NCBI GenBank assembly: GCA_015522935.1
Contig: WALH01000010.1
Coordinates: forward strand, 1 to 23,738
DNA: 23,738 bases
Direction of reading: 5' to 3'
Origin: DHVE2 group archaeon
GTDB taxonomy: Archaea; Thermoplasmatota; Thermoplasmata; Thermoplasmatales; Aciduliprofundaceae
This document shows positions 14,688 through 21,231 of the stretch, one piece after another; position 1 is the stretch's first letter; each line of letters begins with the position of its first letter. Below the pieces are notes generated by a model, which was given only the letters and a program-made list of their open reading frames with translations, searched no databases and was not told where the DNA came from. The position numbers were made by a program, and so were the translations under genes.

Positions 14688-15683
14688 GTGAAAGGCAAAC
14701 TTGCAGTTTACATTCTTGCAATCGTGGCATCGTATCCTTTTTATTACCTTATGGTAATGAACAGGTATTCCCTTGTTATTCTCATATTGAATTTTCTGCT
14801 TGGTGTGTATCTTCTTGCTGCTGGAAGTGATTATTTGGTGGATGGGGCATCGGGTATGGCAACCCACTACAGGATAAGCGAACATACAATAGGTCTCACC
14901 TTGGTTGCTCTCGCTACATCCCTTCCAGAATTAGCTGTGTCTGATATTGCATCCTTCTATGGGTACAGTGACACAGCATGGGGCAATGTTGTTGGTAGCA
15001 ACATAGCGAATATAGGTTTAGTTTTAGGGATTGCAGCTGTTATAATGCCTCTCCGTCTATCACCTTTTATAAGGAGGGATAGCATCACACTTGCCCTTGT
15101 AACTACCCTTTTGATTCTTTTTGCACTTATTTTTGGAAGTTTCTTCTGGTGGATGGGACTTGTATTTCTCATAATATACGGTGTATACATAAACGATATA
15201 AGGAGCAGAGAAGAGAAGGAGTTTATGAATGAGAAGATGAGTTTCCCTGTGGCTATTATTTCAACAATTTTTGGAGCACTGGGAGTTGTGTGGGGAGCAT
15301 ATGTTCTCGTTAAATCTGCTGTAGGGATCTCTATGGTTCTTGGTGTCCCCCAGATAGTTATAGCAATCACAGCTGTGGCTATCGGTACATCTCTTCCAGA
15401 GTTAGCCACAACAATAACTGCAACTCTGAAGAAAAAGCATGGTATTGCGGTTGGCAACATTATAGGAAGCAATATATTCAACATTTTGGTTGTTCTTGGT
15501 ACTGCGGCAATTATCCATCCAATTAGTCTGAGTATGGAAGACCTGTATCTTTCTGTAATTTCTCTCTCAGTGGTAACTTACCTACTTACAGGTTATGCAT
15601 TCAGAAAAAAACTTGGAAAAATTGAGGGTCTATCATTTCTGTTGATTTATACCATTTTCATCTTTCTTGTAGTTCAGATATGA
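14688..15683 (+). CDS. Calcium/sodium antiporter, CaCA superfamily (YrbG/NCX-like)
   Basis: A 331-residue cytoplasmic-membrane cation exchanger with about ten to eleven helices. Both inverted alpha repeats are intact: ALATSLPELAVSDIASF with GNVVGSNIANIGLVLG, and AIGTSLPELATTITATL with GNIIGSNIFNILVVLG. The conserved Glu and Asn residues coordinate the ions. An extra hydrophobic helix precedes the first repeat. The 3' end overlaps the convergent hjc gene by 51 bases, so the last residues here are read on both strands. It likely exports Ca2+ (or another cation) in exchange for Na+ or H+; the exact ions are not evident. Confidence 0.93.
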   Translation: MKGKLAVYILAIVASYPFYYLMVMNRYSLVILILNFLLGVYLLAAGSDYLVDGASGMATHYRISEHTIGLTLVALATSLPELAVSDIASFYGYSDTAWGNVVGSNIANIGLVLGIAAVIMPLRLSPFIRRDSITLALVTTLLILFALIFGSFFWWMGLVFLIIYGVYINDIRSREEKEFMNEKMSFPVAIISTIFGALGVVWGAYVLVKSAVGISMVLGVPQIVIAITAVAIGTSLPELATTITATLKKKHGIAVGNIIGSNIFNILVVLGTAAIIHPISLSMEDLYLSVISLSVVTYLLTGYAFRKKLGKIEGLSFLLIYTIFIFLVVQI

Positions 15684-16187
15684 GATAAATTCGTTCAGTG
15701 GCATACCCTCATCCCAGTGAAGAATGTAGTTTCCTTCCTTAGTTAGAGAGATCTTGGGCAGGACATTGTAAATGTACCCCATCCATCCCTTTGGCTTATT
15801 ACGAAGGGGAAGGGAAAATATCCTCCATGGATCCCTACGGTAAGATTTTAGCCGGAATGCGTAGAGCGCCATCACTCCCGTCTTCTCGCACTCCCTTATC
15901 ATCTTCTCCGCCTGCTTCTGACCTCTTGAACTGTTCTGTGTGAATCTAAGAATTTTATTTTTCGATGATTTCACCTCGATTGGAAATGAGAAATCACTTC
16001 GTATGGCTATTAAATCAACTCCTAATGATCCGGCAGCACGGAGAACCATAAAAGGTTTATTAATAATTTTCATATAATTTTCCCTCTCTTCATCGCTCAA
16101 TTTTTTCAATATCCTGTCAATGATCTTTTTATCCCCGCTCAAAATACCTTTGAGTTCCCTTTCATAAATTGCACCTTTCTTACCCAT
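15633..16187 (-). CDS. hjc: Holliday junction resolvase Hjc, enlarged
   Basis: A 184-residue archaeal Hjc, longer than the usual 120-140. The nuclease core is intact: GAIYERELKGIL (Glu), RAAGSLGVDLIAI (Asp) and FPIEVKSSKN (ExK). The extra length is an insertion of about 30 residues between the first helix and the RAAGS strand, and a C-terminal tail of about 40. It resolves four-way DNA junctions during recombination and replication restart. The start is ATG 16187, two bases after the discriminator base of tRNA-Ala on the same strand, leaving no room for a separate ribosome site. The 3' end overlaps the antiporter gene. Confidence 0.92.
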   Translation of the reverse strand: MGKKGAIYERELKGILSGDKKIIDRILKKLSDEERENYMKIINKPFMVLRAAGSLGVDLIAIRSDFSFPIEVKSSKNKILRFTQNSSRGQKQAEKMIRECEKTGVMALYAFRLKSYRRDPWRIFSLPLRNKPKGWMGYIYNVLPKISLTKEGNYILHWDEGMPLNEFISYLNYKKDENGINQQK

Positions 16188-16189
16188 AG

Positions 16190-16262
16190 TGGACCGGCCG
16201 GGACTTGAACCCGGGACCTCCACCATGCCAAGGTGGCGATCTTCCAACTGATCTACCGGCCC
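16190..16262 (-). tRNA. tRNA-Ala (anticodon GGC)
   Basis: A 73-base cloverleaf folds fully. The acceptor stem pairs GGGCCGG with CCGGUCC and includes the G3:U70 pair that marks tRNA-Ala. The D stem is GAUC/GAUC, the anticodon stem CCACC/GGUGG with loop UUGGCAU (anticodon GGC at 16227-16229), and the T stem CCGGG/CCCGG with loop UUCAAGU. The discriminator is A, and CCA is not encoded. No intron. A 5'-half copy lies eight bases upstream and hjc begins two bases downstream. Confidence 0.97.
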
Positions 16263-16270
16263 ATATTGTT

Positions 16271-16310
16271 TGCCAAGGCGGGCGTGGTCTTCCCACTGCT
16301 CTACCGGCCC
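16271..16310 (-). pseudogene. 5'-half tRNA-Ala copy ending just after the anticodon
   Basis: Forty bases match the adjacent tRNA-Ala from the first acceptor base through A37, about 32 of 37 positions plus a three-base insertion. They include the acceptor strand GGGCCGG, UAGA and the loop UUGGCA. The D arm cannot form, and a GUGG-GAAGA-CCAC hairpin forms instead. No 3' half follows; the true tRNA starts eight bases on. The TATA box at 16337-16346 is spaced for this copy, not for the complete gene. Confidence 0.8.
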
Positions 16311-16336
16311 AATCTTATTGTGGAATTATTGAAGTT

Positions 16337-16346
16337 GTATTAAATC
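16337..16346 (-). promoter_or_regulatory. TATA box for half-tRNA, tRNA-Ala and hjc
   Basis: Minus-strand GATTTAATAC predicts a start near 16315, five bases before the half-tRNA. One transcript could therefore carry half-tRNA, tRNA-Ala and hjc; no other TATA box is clear before the full tRNA. Confidence 0.5.
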
Positions 16347-16368
16347 TTTTTCTTTCGCTCATCAAAAA

Positions 16369-16378
16369 GTATTAATCA
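16369..16378 (+). promoter_or_regulatory. TATA-like box of queE
   Basis: AGTATTAATC is centred about 24 bases before ATG 16397, with no ribosome site between, so the mRNA is probably leaderless. It is back-to-back with the tRNA promoter. Confidence 0.5.
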
Positions 16379-16396
16379 AAGATGCGATAACCTTGT

Positions 16397-17023
16397 ATGA
16401 AGGTAAACGAGATGTACCCTGCGCTTCAGGGTGAAGGGATTTACATTGGGATTCCAATGTTCTTTGTTCGCTTCACAGGCTGTAATCTTCGTTGCACGTG
16501 GTGCGACACGAAATATGCATTTTATGAAGGCGAAGAAATGGAAATTGATGATATTGTGAAAAGGATAGAAAAAAGTGGAATGAAATGGATTTGTTTAACT
16601 GGCGGTGAGCCTCTTATTCAGAAGGATATCTACAAATTGATTTACAGAATTATGGATGAGTATAAGATCCTCATAGAGACAAATGGATCAATATCCATAG
16701 AAGATATCCCCACGGAGGAAAATATTCGCATATCACTTGATATTAAAACGCCCTCATCCAAAATGCACCACCGCATGAATTTTGAAAATTTAAGTTATTT
16801 AGGCGATGGAGATTTTGTGAAATTTGTTATAATGGATGAGGCAGATTTCCAGTATGCGAAGGAGATAATTGAAGAATATAAAATAAAAAGAGAAATTGTT
16901 TTTCAGCCAGTCTGGGGCACGGATATAAAGTGGCTTATTTCTCGTGTAATGGATGAAAAACTTAATGTTCGTGTTTTGCCTCAGCTTCACAAAATGATAT
17001 GGGGTGAAAGAAGAGGTGTCTGA
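16397..17023 (+). CDS. queE: 7-carboxy-7-deazaguanine synthase QueE (radical SAM)
   Basis: A 208-residue radical SAM enzyme that contracts the ring of 6-carboxytetrahydropterin to 7-carboxy-7-deazaguanine. In archaea this feeds archaeosine in tRNA. EMYPALQGEGIYIGIPMFF is the typical QueE opening. The cluster loop C-x3-C-x2-C spans Cys29, Cys33 and Cys36 (CNLRCTWCDT), followed by TGGEPL and the substrate-side ETNGS. The length is normal. ATG 16397 is probably leaderless. One base separates its TGA from the AMMECR1 ATG, so the two are likely co-translated. Confidence 0.95.
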   Translation: MKVNEMYPALQGEGIYIGIPMFFVRFTGCNLRCTWCDTKYAFYEGEEMEIDDIVKRIEKSGMKWICLTGGEPLIQKDIYKLIYRIMDEYKILIETNGSISIEDIPTEENIRISLDIKTPSSKMHHRMNFENLSYLGDGDFVKFVIMDEADFQYAKEIIEEYKIKREIVFQPVWGTDIKWLISRVMDEKLNVRVLPQLHKMIWGERRGV

Positions 17024-17024
17024 A

Positions 17025-17630
17025 ATGGGATATATGTATGATGATAGGGATGGAGAGTTCGCAGTGAAGACGGCGAGGAAAGTCGTTGAATTTTTCTTGG
17101 AGCATAAAAGCACCCCGTACTTGGAATTTCCTGAGAAATTCAAGAAAAAGGGCGGAGTGTTCACAACAATTTCAACGTACCCAGATCACAATTTGCGGGG
17201 GTGCATAGGTTATCCTGAGCCTATTTTGGAATTGGAAAAAGCGCTCGTGCAATCTGCAATCGCTGCAGCCTTTGAAGATCCCCGCTTCCCTCCACTTCAA
17301 AAGGATGAGATTGACCATGTTGTATTCGAAGTTTCTCTGCTCACACCACCTGAGGAAATAAAAGTAAAAAGAAGAAAGGATTTGCTGAAAGAGGTGGAAG
17401 TTGGAAAGCATGGATTGATAGCGGAGCATGGATTTTACCGTGGTCTTCTTCTTCCCCAAGTTCCAATCGAATGGAAGTGGAATGTGCAGGAATTTTTAGA
17501 GGAAACATGCGTGAAGGCTGGTTTGCCCATGGACTGCTGGTTGGATGAATACACAAAATTCTACAGGTTCACGGCGGAAATTTTTGAAGAGGAAGAACCA
17601 AGAGGAAAAGTAAGGAGGAAGAGACTTTGA
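17025..17630 (+). CDS. AMMECR1 family protein
   Basis: A 201-residue cytosolic protein with the hallmark LRGCIGY (about 61-67) and the following helices of the AMMECR1 fold. GRG-type segments YRGLLLPQVP and the acidic C-terminal tail are also visible. The family is universal in archaea and found in animals; the biochemical role is unsettled. ATG 17025 follows GAGGTG by six bases; a GTG at 17004 inside queE lacks a site. It overlaps pyrC by four bases. The partner family Memo occurs in the same window at 21228, and AMMECR1 and Memo are fused or adjacent to a radical SAM protein in many genomes. Confidence 0.93.
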   Translation: MGYMYDDRDGEFAVKTARKVVEFFLEHKSTPYLEFPEKFKKKGGVFTTISTYPDHNLRGCIGYPEPILELEKALVQSAIAAAFEDPRFPPLQKDEIDHVVFEVSLLTPPEEIKVKRRKDLLKEVEVGKHGLIAEHGFYRGLLLPQVPIEWKWNVQEFLEETCVKAGLPMDCWLDEYTKFYRFTAEIFEEEEPRGKVRRKRL

Positions 17631-18817
17631 GATACGAAGGTAAGTTCTTTATTGATGGAGAATTCAAAGAAGTGTGTATTGAAGTTGACGAGCACAGTGG
17701 AAAAATAGTCGAGATAAAAAAAAGCATGGATAAATGTGAAAAAATAAAGGGTGCACTTCTACCGGGAGCGATAGACCTTCACGTCCATTTTCGAGAGCCG
17801 GGATACGAGTACAAAGAGGATTTCTATTCGGGTTCGCTCAGCGCAGCTTTTGGAGGAGTTACATTTGTTGCGGACATGCCAAACACTAAACCTCGGGTTT
17901 TAACGGGAGAGAATTTTAGGGATAAACTTAATCTGGTATCTTCAAAATCCAATGTGGATTTCACACTTTATGCGGAATTAAGCGAGTTATCCCCCTATCT
18001 TAAGGACGTCACGGGGATGTTCAAATGGTACATGTACGAGAGGGAAAATGTAAAAATTCCGGAAAACTCTTTCATATCTGTTCATGCGGAGTTGAAGGAT
18101 TGCATCGGAAACGCCGATAATTTAAAAGATTATGATAATGCCCGCCCATCCTCCTGCGAAACACGTGCTGTAAGATCTCTTTTAAATAAAAAGGGAAAAT
18201 TCCACATCGCCCACATATCCTCGGTGGATTCGGTGGATATGTGTAAAATCGGCGGATACACATGCGAAGTCACGCCCCATCATCTTTTTTTCCATAGGGA
18301 CATGGATCTGGGTCCTTGGGGAAAGGTAAATCCTCCTCTTCGGGCAAAATGGCTTGCAGATAAACTCTGGAATCTTTTGGTGGCTGGTAGAATTGATATT
18401 GTTGCAAGTGATCATGCACCGCACACAATCGAGGAGAAGGAAGATGATTTCTCATCGGCTCCTCCCGGAATACCAGAAGTGGAAACGTATGTTCCAATCT
18501 TTCTCTATCTTGTGAAAAATGGAAAGATAAGCATGAAAAGAGCTGTGGAGGTTTTGGCTGAGAATCCTGCGAGGTTGATTAGACTGAAAAAGGGGAGAAT
18601 TGAAAAGGGATACGATGCGGATTTTATAGCTGTTGATTTTACAGATGTGCATAAAATACATCTTCGAGATCTCCACTATAAATGCAACTGGACACCATAT
18701 GAAAACTTCAAAGCTATATCTCCACATACGGTGGTGCTACGAGGAGAGAAAATAATTGATGACCGCGAACTGATCGCCGAAAAAACAGGCAGGTTCATAT
18801 CTTCAGTTCTCTCTTGA
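17627..18817 (+). CDS. pyrC: Dihydroorotase
   Basis: A 396-residue amidohydrolase for the third step of pyrimidine synthesis, closing carbamoyl-aspartate to dihydroorotate. Metal and substrate motifs are DLHVHFREPGYEYKEDF (His52, His54, Arg56), FVADMPNTKP, VHAELKD, IAHISSVDS and ASDHAPHT (catalytic Asp). The class is the long (AllB/PyrC class I) type. The start is TTG 17627, overlapping the AMMECR1 stop (TTGA) with AAGGAGG upstream. The 3' end overlaps the opposing GTPase gene by 23 bases. Hydantoinase or allantoinase is the alternative, but the REPGYEYKED motif favours dihydroorotase. Confidence 0.92.
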   Translation: MRYEGKFFIDGEFKEVCIEVDEHSGKIVEIKKSMDKCEKIKGALLPGAIDLHVHFREPGYEYKEDFYSGSLSAAFGGVTFVADMPNTKPRVLTGENFRDKLNLVSSKSNVDFTLYAELSELSPYLKDVTGMFKWYMYERENVKIPENSFISVHAELKDCIGNADNLKDYDNARPSSCETRAVRSLLNKKGKFHIAHISSVDSVDMCKIGGYTCEVTPHHLFFHRDMDLGPWGKVNPPLRAKWLADKLWNLLVAGRIDIVASDHAPHTIEEKEDDFSSAPPGIPEVETYVPIFLYLVKNGKISMKRAVEVLAENPARLIRLKKGRIEKGYDADFIAVDFTDVHKIHLRDLHYKCNWTPYENFKAISPHTVVLRGEKIIDDRELIAEKTGRFISSVLS

Positions 18818-19313
18818 TTATTCTCACAATGTCCTCGAAAGCGCGGTTCACATTCTCACCGGTCTTTGCGCTAGTTATATAATAAGCTCGAGCAAAGATT
18901 TCTGCAGCATAGTTTGCAATATCCTCCTCCGTAACTCTCCATTCAAGATCGCTTTTGTTTGCAAGGAGAAGGACAGGCATCTCTTTCTCTGCACCTTCAA
19001 TCGCCGCAGAAACCCAGTCTGGAATGTTTTCAAAGGTTTCTGCTCTTGTTAGATCCCCCACAATCATAAGGCCGTCAGCACCGTAGAAATATGAAGTTTT
19101 GATAATCTGCCTGAATCCAGCAGTTCCCATAACATCCCAGAGCATAAGATGAAAGGTATCTCCACCCTTAGTTATGGTTTTCTTATAAATGTTCGTGCCT
19201 ATTGTCATGAGGTATTTATCGGAGAACATGTTGTAAATGAATCTTTTAACCAGTGAGGTTTTGCCAACCATTGGATCCCCTGCCATGCAGATTTTGAACT
19301 TGTAAATTGCCAT
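18795..19313 (-). CDS. Archaeal Ras/Rab-like small GTPase
   Basis: A 172-residue single-domain GTPase. P-loop GDPMVGKTS spans residues 12-20; switch I threonine is Thr40 (TIGTNIY); switch II is WDVMGTAGFRQI (59-70); NKSD is 119-122 and SAK 148-150. Aligned to Ras WDTAGQERFRSI with no gap, the catalytic glutamine (Gln61) is replaced by Thr64, so intrinsic hydrolysis should be weak and a partner needed. There is no C-terminal cysteine for lipidation. ATG 19313 lies 28 bases from a TATA box and appears leaderless. It overlaps pyrC at the 3' end. A Roadblock-like and a V4R protein, both families tied to GTPase control, are encoded at 1146-3640. Confidence 0.93.
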   Translation of the reverse strand: MAIYKFKICMAGDPMVGKTSLVKRFIYNMFSDKYLMTIGTNIYKKTITKGGDTFHLMLWDVMGTAGFRQIIKTSYFYGADGLMIVGDLTRAETFENIPDWVSAAIEGAEKEMPVLLLANKSDLEWRVTEEDIANYAAEIFARAYYITSAKTGENVNRAFEDIVRIIKRELKI

Positions 19314-19336
19314 ACTGATAGGAAAACGTGGATACC

Positions 19337-19345
19337 ATAAATAAA
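19337..19345 (-). promoter_or_regulatory. TATA box of the small GTPase gene
   Basis: Minus-strand TTTATTTAT is centred 28 bases before ATG 19313; leaderless spacing. Confidence 0.6.
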
Positions 19346-19379
19346 TGTTTTCCCAAAAAGCATCTTATCAGGACTCAAA

Positions 19380-19387
19380 TTTAAATA
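19380..19387 (+). promoter_or_regulatory. TATA box of the enolase-rpsB-Memo operon
   Basis: TTTAAATA within CAAATTTAAATATTTG predicts transcription from near 19410, giving a short leader that holds AAGGTG before ATG 19423. Confidence 0.65.
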
Positions 19388-19422
19388 TTTGATGCGTATT
19401 GCCATCAAGTAAGGTGTGCATT

Positions 19423-20631
19423 ATGAGTTACATTGAGGACGTAAAGATTAGAAAGATATTGGATTCACGAGGTAACCCGACAGTTGAGGTTGAAGTTTAC
19501 ACAATGAGTGGAGGGTTCGGGAGAGCTGCAGCACCTGCCGGCAAATCCACTGGAAAACACGAAGTAAAAGCGTATCCCCAGGGAGAGATAGATGCTGGAA
19601 TTAAATATCTTAAGGAGAGACTTGACAACTTTATAGGAATGGACGCAACCGAGCAAAGAGAAATAGATCATCTTCTTCATGAAATTGATGGAACTGAGAA
19701 TTTTTCCATGCTTGGAGGAAATGTGGCCGTAGCCGTATCTCTTGCGGTCGCCAAGGCCGCTGCTGATGTTCTTGGTTTATCACTCTACCAATATCTGGGT
19801 GGAATCTACGCAAGCAATATTCCCAAACCTGTGGGAAATGTTCTGGGAGGGGGAAAGCACGCGATAAATGGCACGATAATTCAGGAAATGCTATCTGTGA
19901 GTCTTGAAGATGATGCGTGGAACAATATATACGCAAATTCACTTGTCCACAAAAGGTTAGGTGAAAAACTCAGAAAAAGGTTTCCAGATTTGTCAATAGG
20001 ACTCGGTGATGAGAAGGCATGGGTTGCCCCGTTGGATGATGAGGAGGCAATTTCTCTTGTTGTTGAATCTATAGATGAAGTGAAGGAGGAAACAGGATTT
20101 GATATCCGTCCCGCTTTAGATTTTGCTGCCTCATCCTTTTACCGGAATGGGAAATATAAATACCACGAAAGGGAACTGAATGAAGAGGAACAGATAGAGT
20201 TTGCAGAGAAATTAGTTAAGGATTATGGGATTTACATAGTTGAAGACCCCCTTCACGAGGAAGATTTTGAAGGCTTTGCAGAACTGACAAAAAGAATAGG
20301 ACATTTAGCATACGTTGTGGGTGATGACATATTTGTGACCAATTCGAAAAGATTGGAAAGGGGAATAGAAATTGGTGCTGGAAACGCCATTCTCATAAAA
20401 CCCAATCAGATAGGCACTCTTACGGATACTTATGAAACCGTGAAGTTAGCCAGAGAGAATGGGTATGCGTGTATGATTTCCCACCGTTCCGGAGAGACTT
20501 GTGATACAAGTATATCACATTTAGGCGTGGCTTTCGGATGTGAATTCATTAAAACCGGGGCGATTGGAGGAGAAAGAATTGCAAAATTAAACGAGTTGGT
20601 TAGAATAGAAGAAGAGATAAGGGGTGAGTAA
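19423..20631 (+). CDS. eno: Enolase, with divergent active-site loops
   Basis: A 402-residue glycolytic enzyme interconverting 2-phosphoglycerate and phosphoenolpyruvate, slightly short for the family (about 420-430). Core motifs are present: ILDSRGNPTVEVEV, GGGKHAINGTIIQEM (His/Glu), LDFAASSFY, EDPLHEEDFEG, GDDIFVTN, LIKPNQIGT (catalytic Lys), SHRSGET and FIKTGAIGGER. Two loops deviate: the usual GASTG reads GKSTG, and the usual GDEGGxAP reads GDEKAWVAP with one extra residue. The start is ATG 19423 after AAGGTG; an in-frame extension to 19399 lies upstream of the predicted transcript start. Three bases separate it from rpsB. Confidence 0.95.
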   Translation: MSYIEDVKIRKILDSRGNPTVEVEVYTMSGGFGRAAAPAGKSTGKHEVKAYPQGEIDAGIKYLKERLDNFIGMDATEQREIDHLLHEIDGTENFSMLGGNVAVAVSLAVAKAAADVLGLSLYQYLGGIYASNIPKPVGNVLGGGKHAINGTIIQEMLSVSLEDDAWNNIYANSLVHKRLGEKLRKRFPDLSIGLGDEKAWVAPLDDEEAISLVVESIDEVKEETGFDIRPALDFAASSFYRNGKYKYHERELNEEEQIEFAEKLVKDYGIYIVEDPLHEEDFEGFAELTKRIGHLAYVVGDDIFVTNSKRLERGIEIGAGNAILIKPNQIGTLTDTYETVKLARENGYACMISHRSGETCDTSISHLGVAFGCEFIKTGAIGGERIAKLNELVRIEEEIRGE

Positions 20632-20634
20632 AAT

Positions 20635-21231
20635 ATGCCCGAGTTGCTTATAGATGAGGATGTATACCTTACCGCAGGTGTACACATAGGAACACAGGTA
20701 AAGAACAAAGATATGATGAAGTTTATTTACAAGGTGAGAAGTGACGGTCTCTACATTTTGGACGTAAGAAAAACAGACGAAAGAATACGGTTAGCAGCAA
20801 AGTTTCTGGCAAGATTCAAGCCAGAGGAGGTTTTGGTGGTAGCGCAAAGGCAGTATGCGCAAAAACCAGCGATGAAGTTTGCAGAGATTACAGGCTCCAA
20901 GATTGTTGCAGGGAGGTTCATACCGGGTGTACTGACAAATCCTCAGTTACCCAACTACATGGAAGCAAGTGTTATATTCATTAATGATCCTGCGGCAGAC
21001 TCGCAAGCACTTAAAGAATCAGTGAAATCCCACATTCCTGTTGTTGCACTTTGTGATGCCAATAATCGCACAAGTTATGTAGATCTTGTGATTCCCACCA
21101 ACAACAAAGGTCGTCGCTCGCTTGCTTTAATTTACTGGCTTTTAGCAAGGGAAGTGCTCAAGGAGAGGGGAGACATAAAAAGTTATGAAGAATACAAGTA
21201 CACGATTGATGATTTCGAGGCACCGCTATGA
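20635..21231 (+). CDS. rpsB: Small-subunit ribosomal protein uS2
   Basis: A 198-residue archaeal S2 of normal length that binds 16S rRNA in the 30S subunit. Markers are LTAGVHIGTQVKNKDM, FIYKVRSDGLYILDVRKTDE, GRFIPGVLTNP and the closing VDLVIPTNNKGRRSLALIYW. ATG 20635 is preceded by GGGGTGA five bases upstream. Memo starts within its stop (ATGA). The enolase-rpsB-Memo order is common in archaea. Confidence 0.98.
   Translation: MPELLIDEDVYLTAGVHIGTQVKNKDMMKFIYKVRSDGLYILDVRKTDERIRLAAKFLARFKPEEVLVVAQRQYAQKPAMKFAEITGSKIVAGRFIPGVLTNPQLPNYMEASVIFINDPAADSQALKESVKSHIPVVALCDANNRTSYVDLVIPTNNKGRRSLALIYWLLAREVLKERGDIKSYEEYKYTIDDFEAPL

Noticed and set aside
14957..15484. 175-codon minus-strand open frame
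   Set aside because: Antisense to both alpha repeats of the antiporter; Pro/Thr/Ile-rich shadow with no family resemblance.
16190..16310. Single intron-containing tRNA using the 5' copy as first exon
   Set aside because: The 5' copy cannot form a D arm, whereas the downstream copy gives a complete cloverleaf without an intron.
16397..17023. Radical SAM protein as the AMMECR1/Memo-associated radical SAM partner
   Set aside because: Length, EMYPALQGEG opening and C-x3-C-x2-C motif are those of QueE; the associated radical SAM family is longer.
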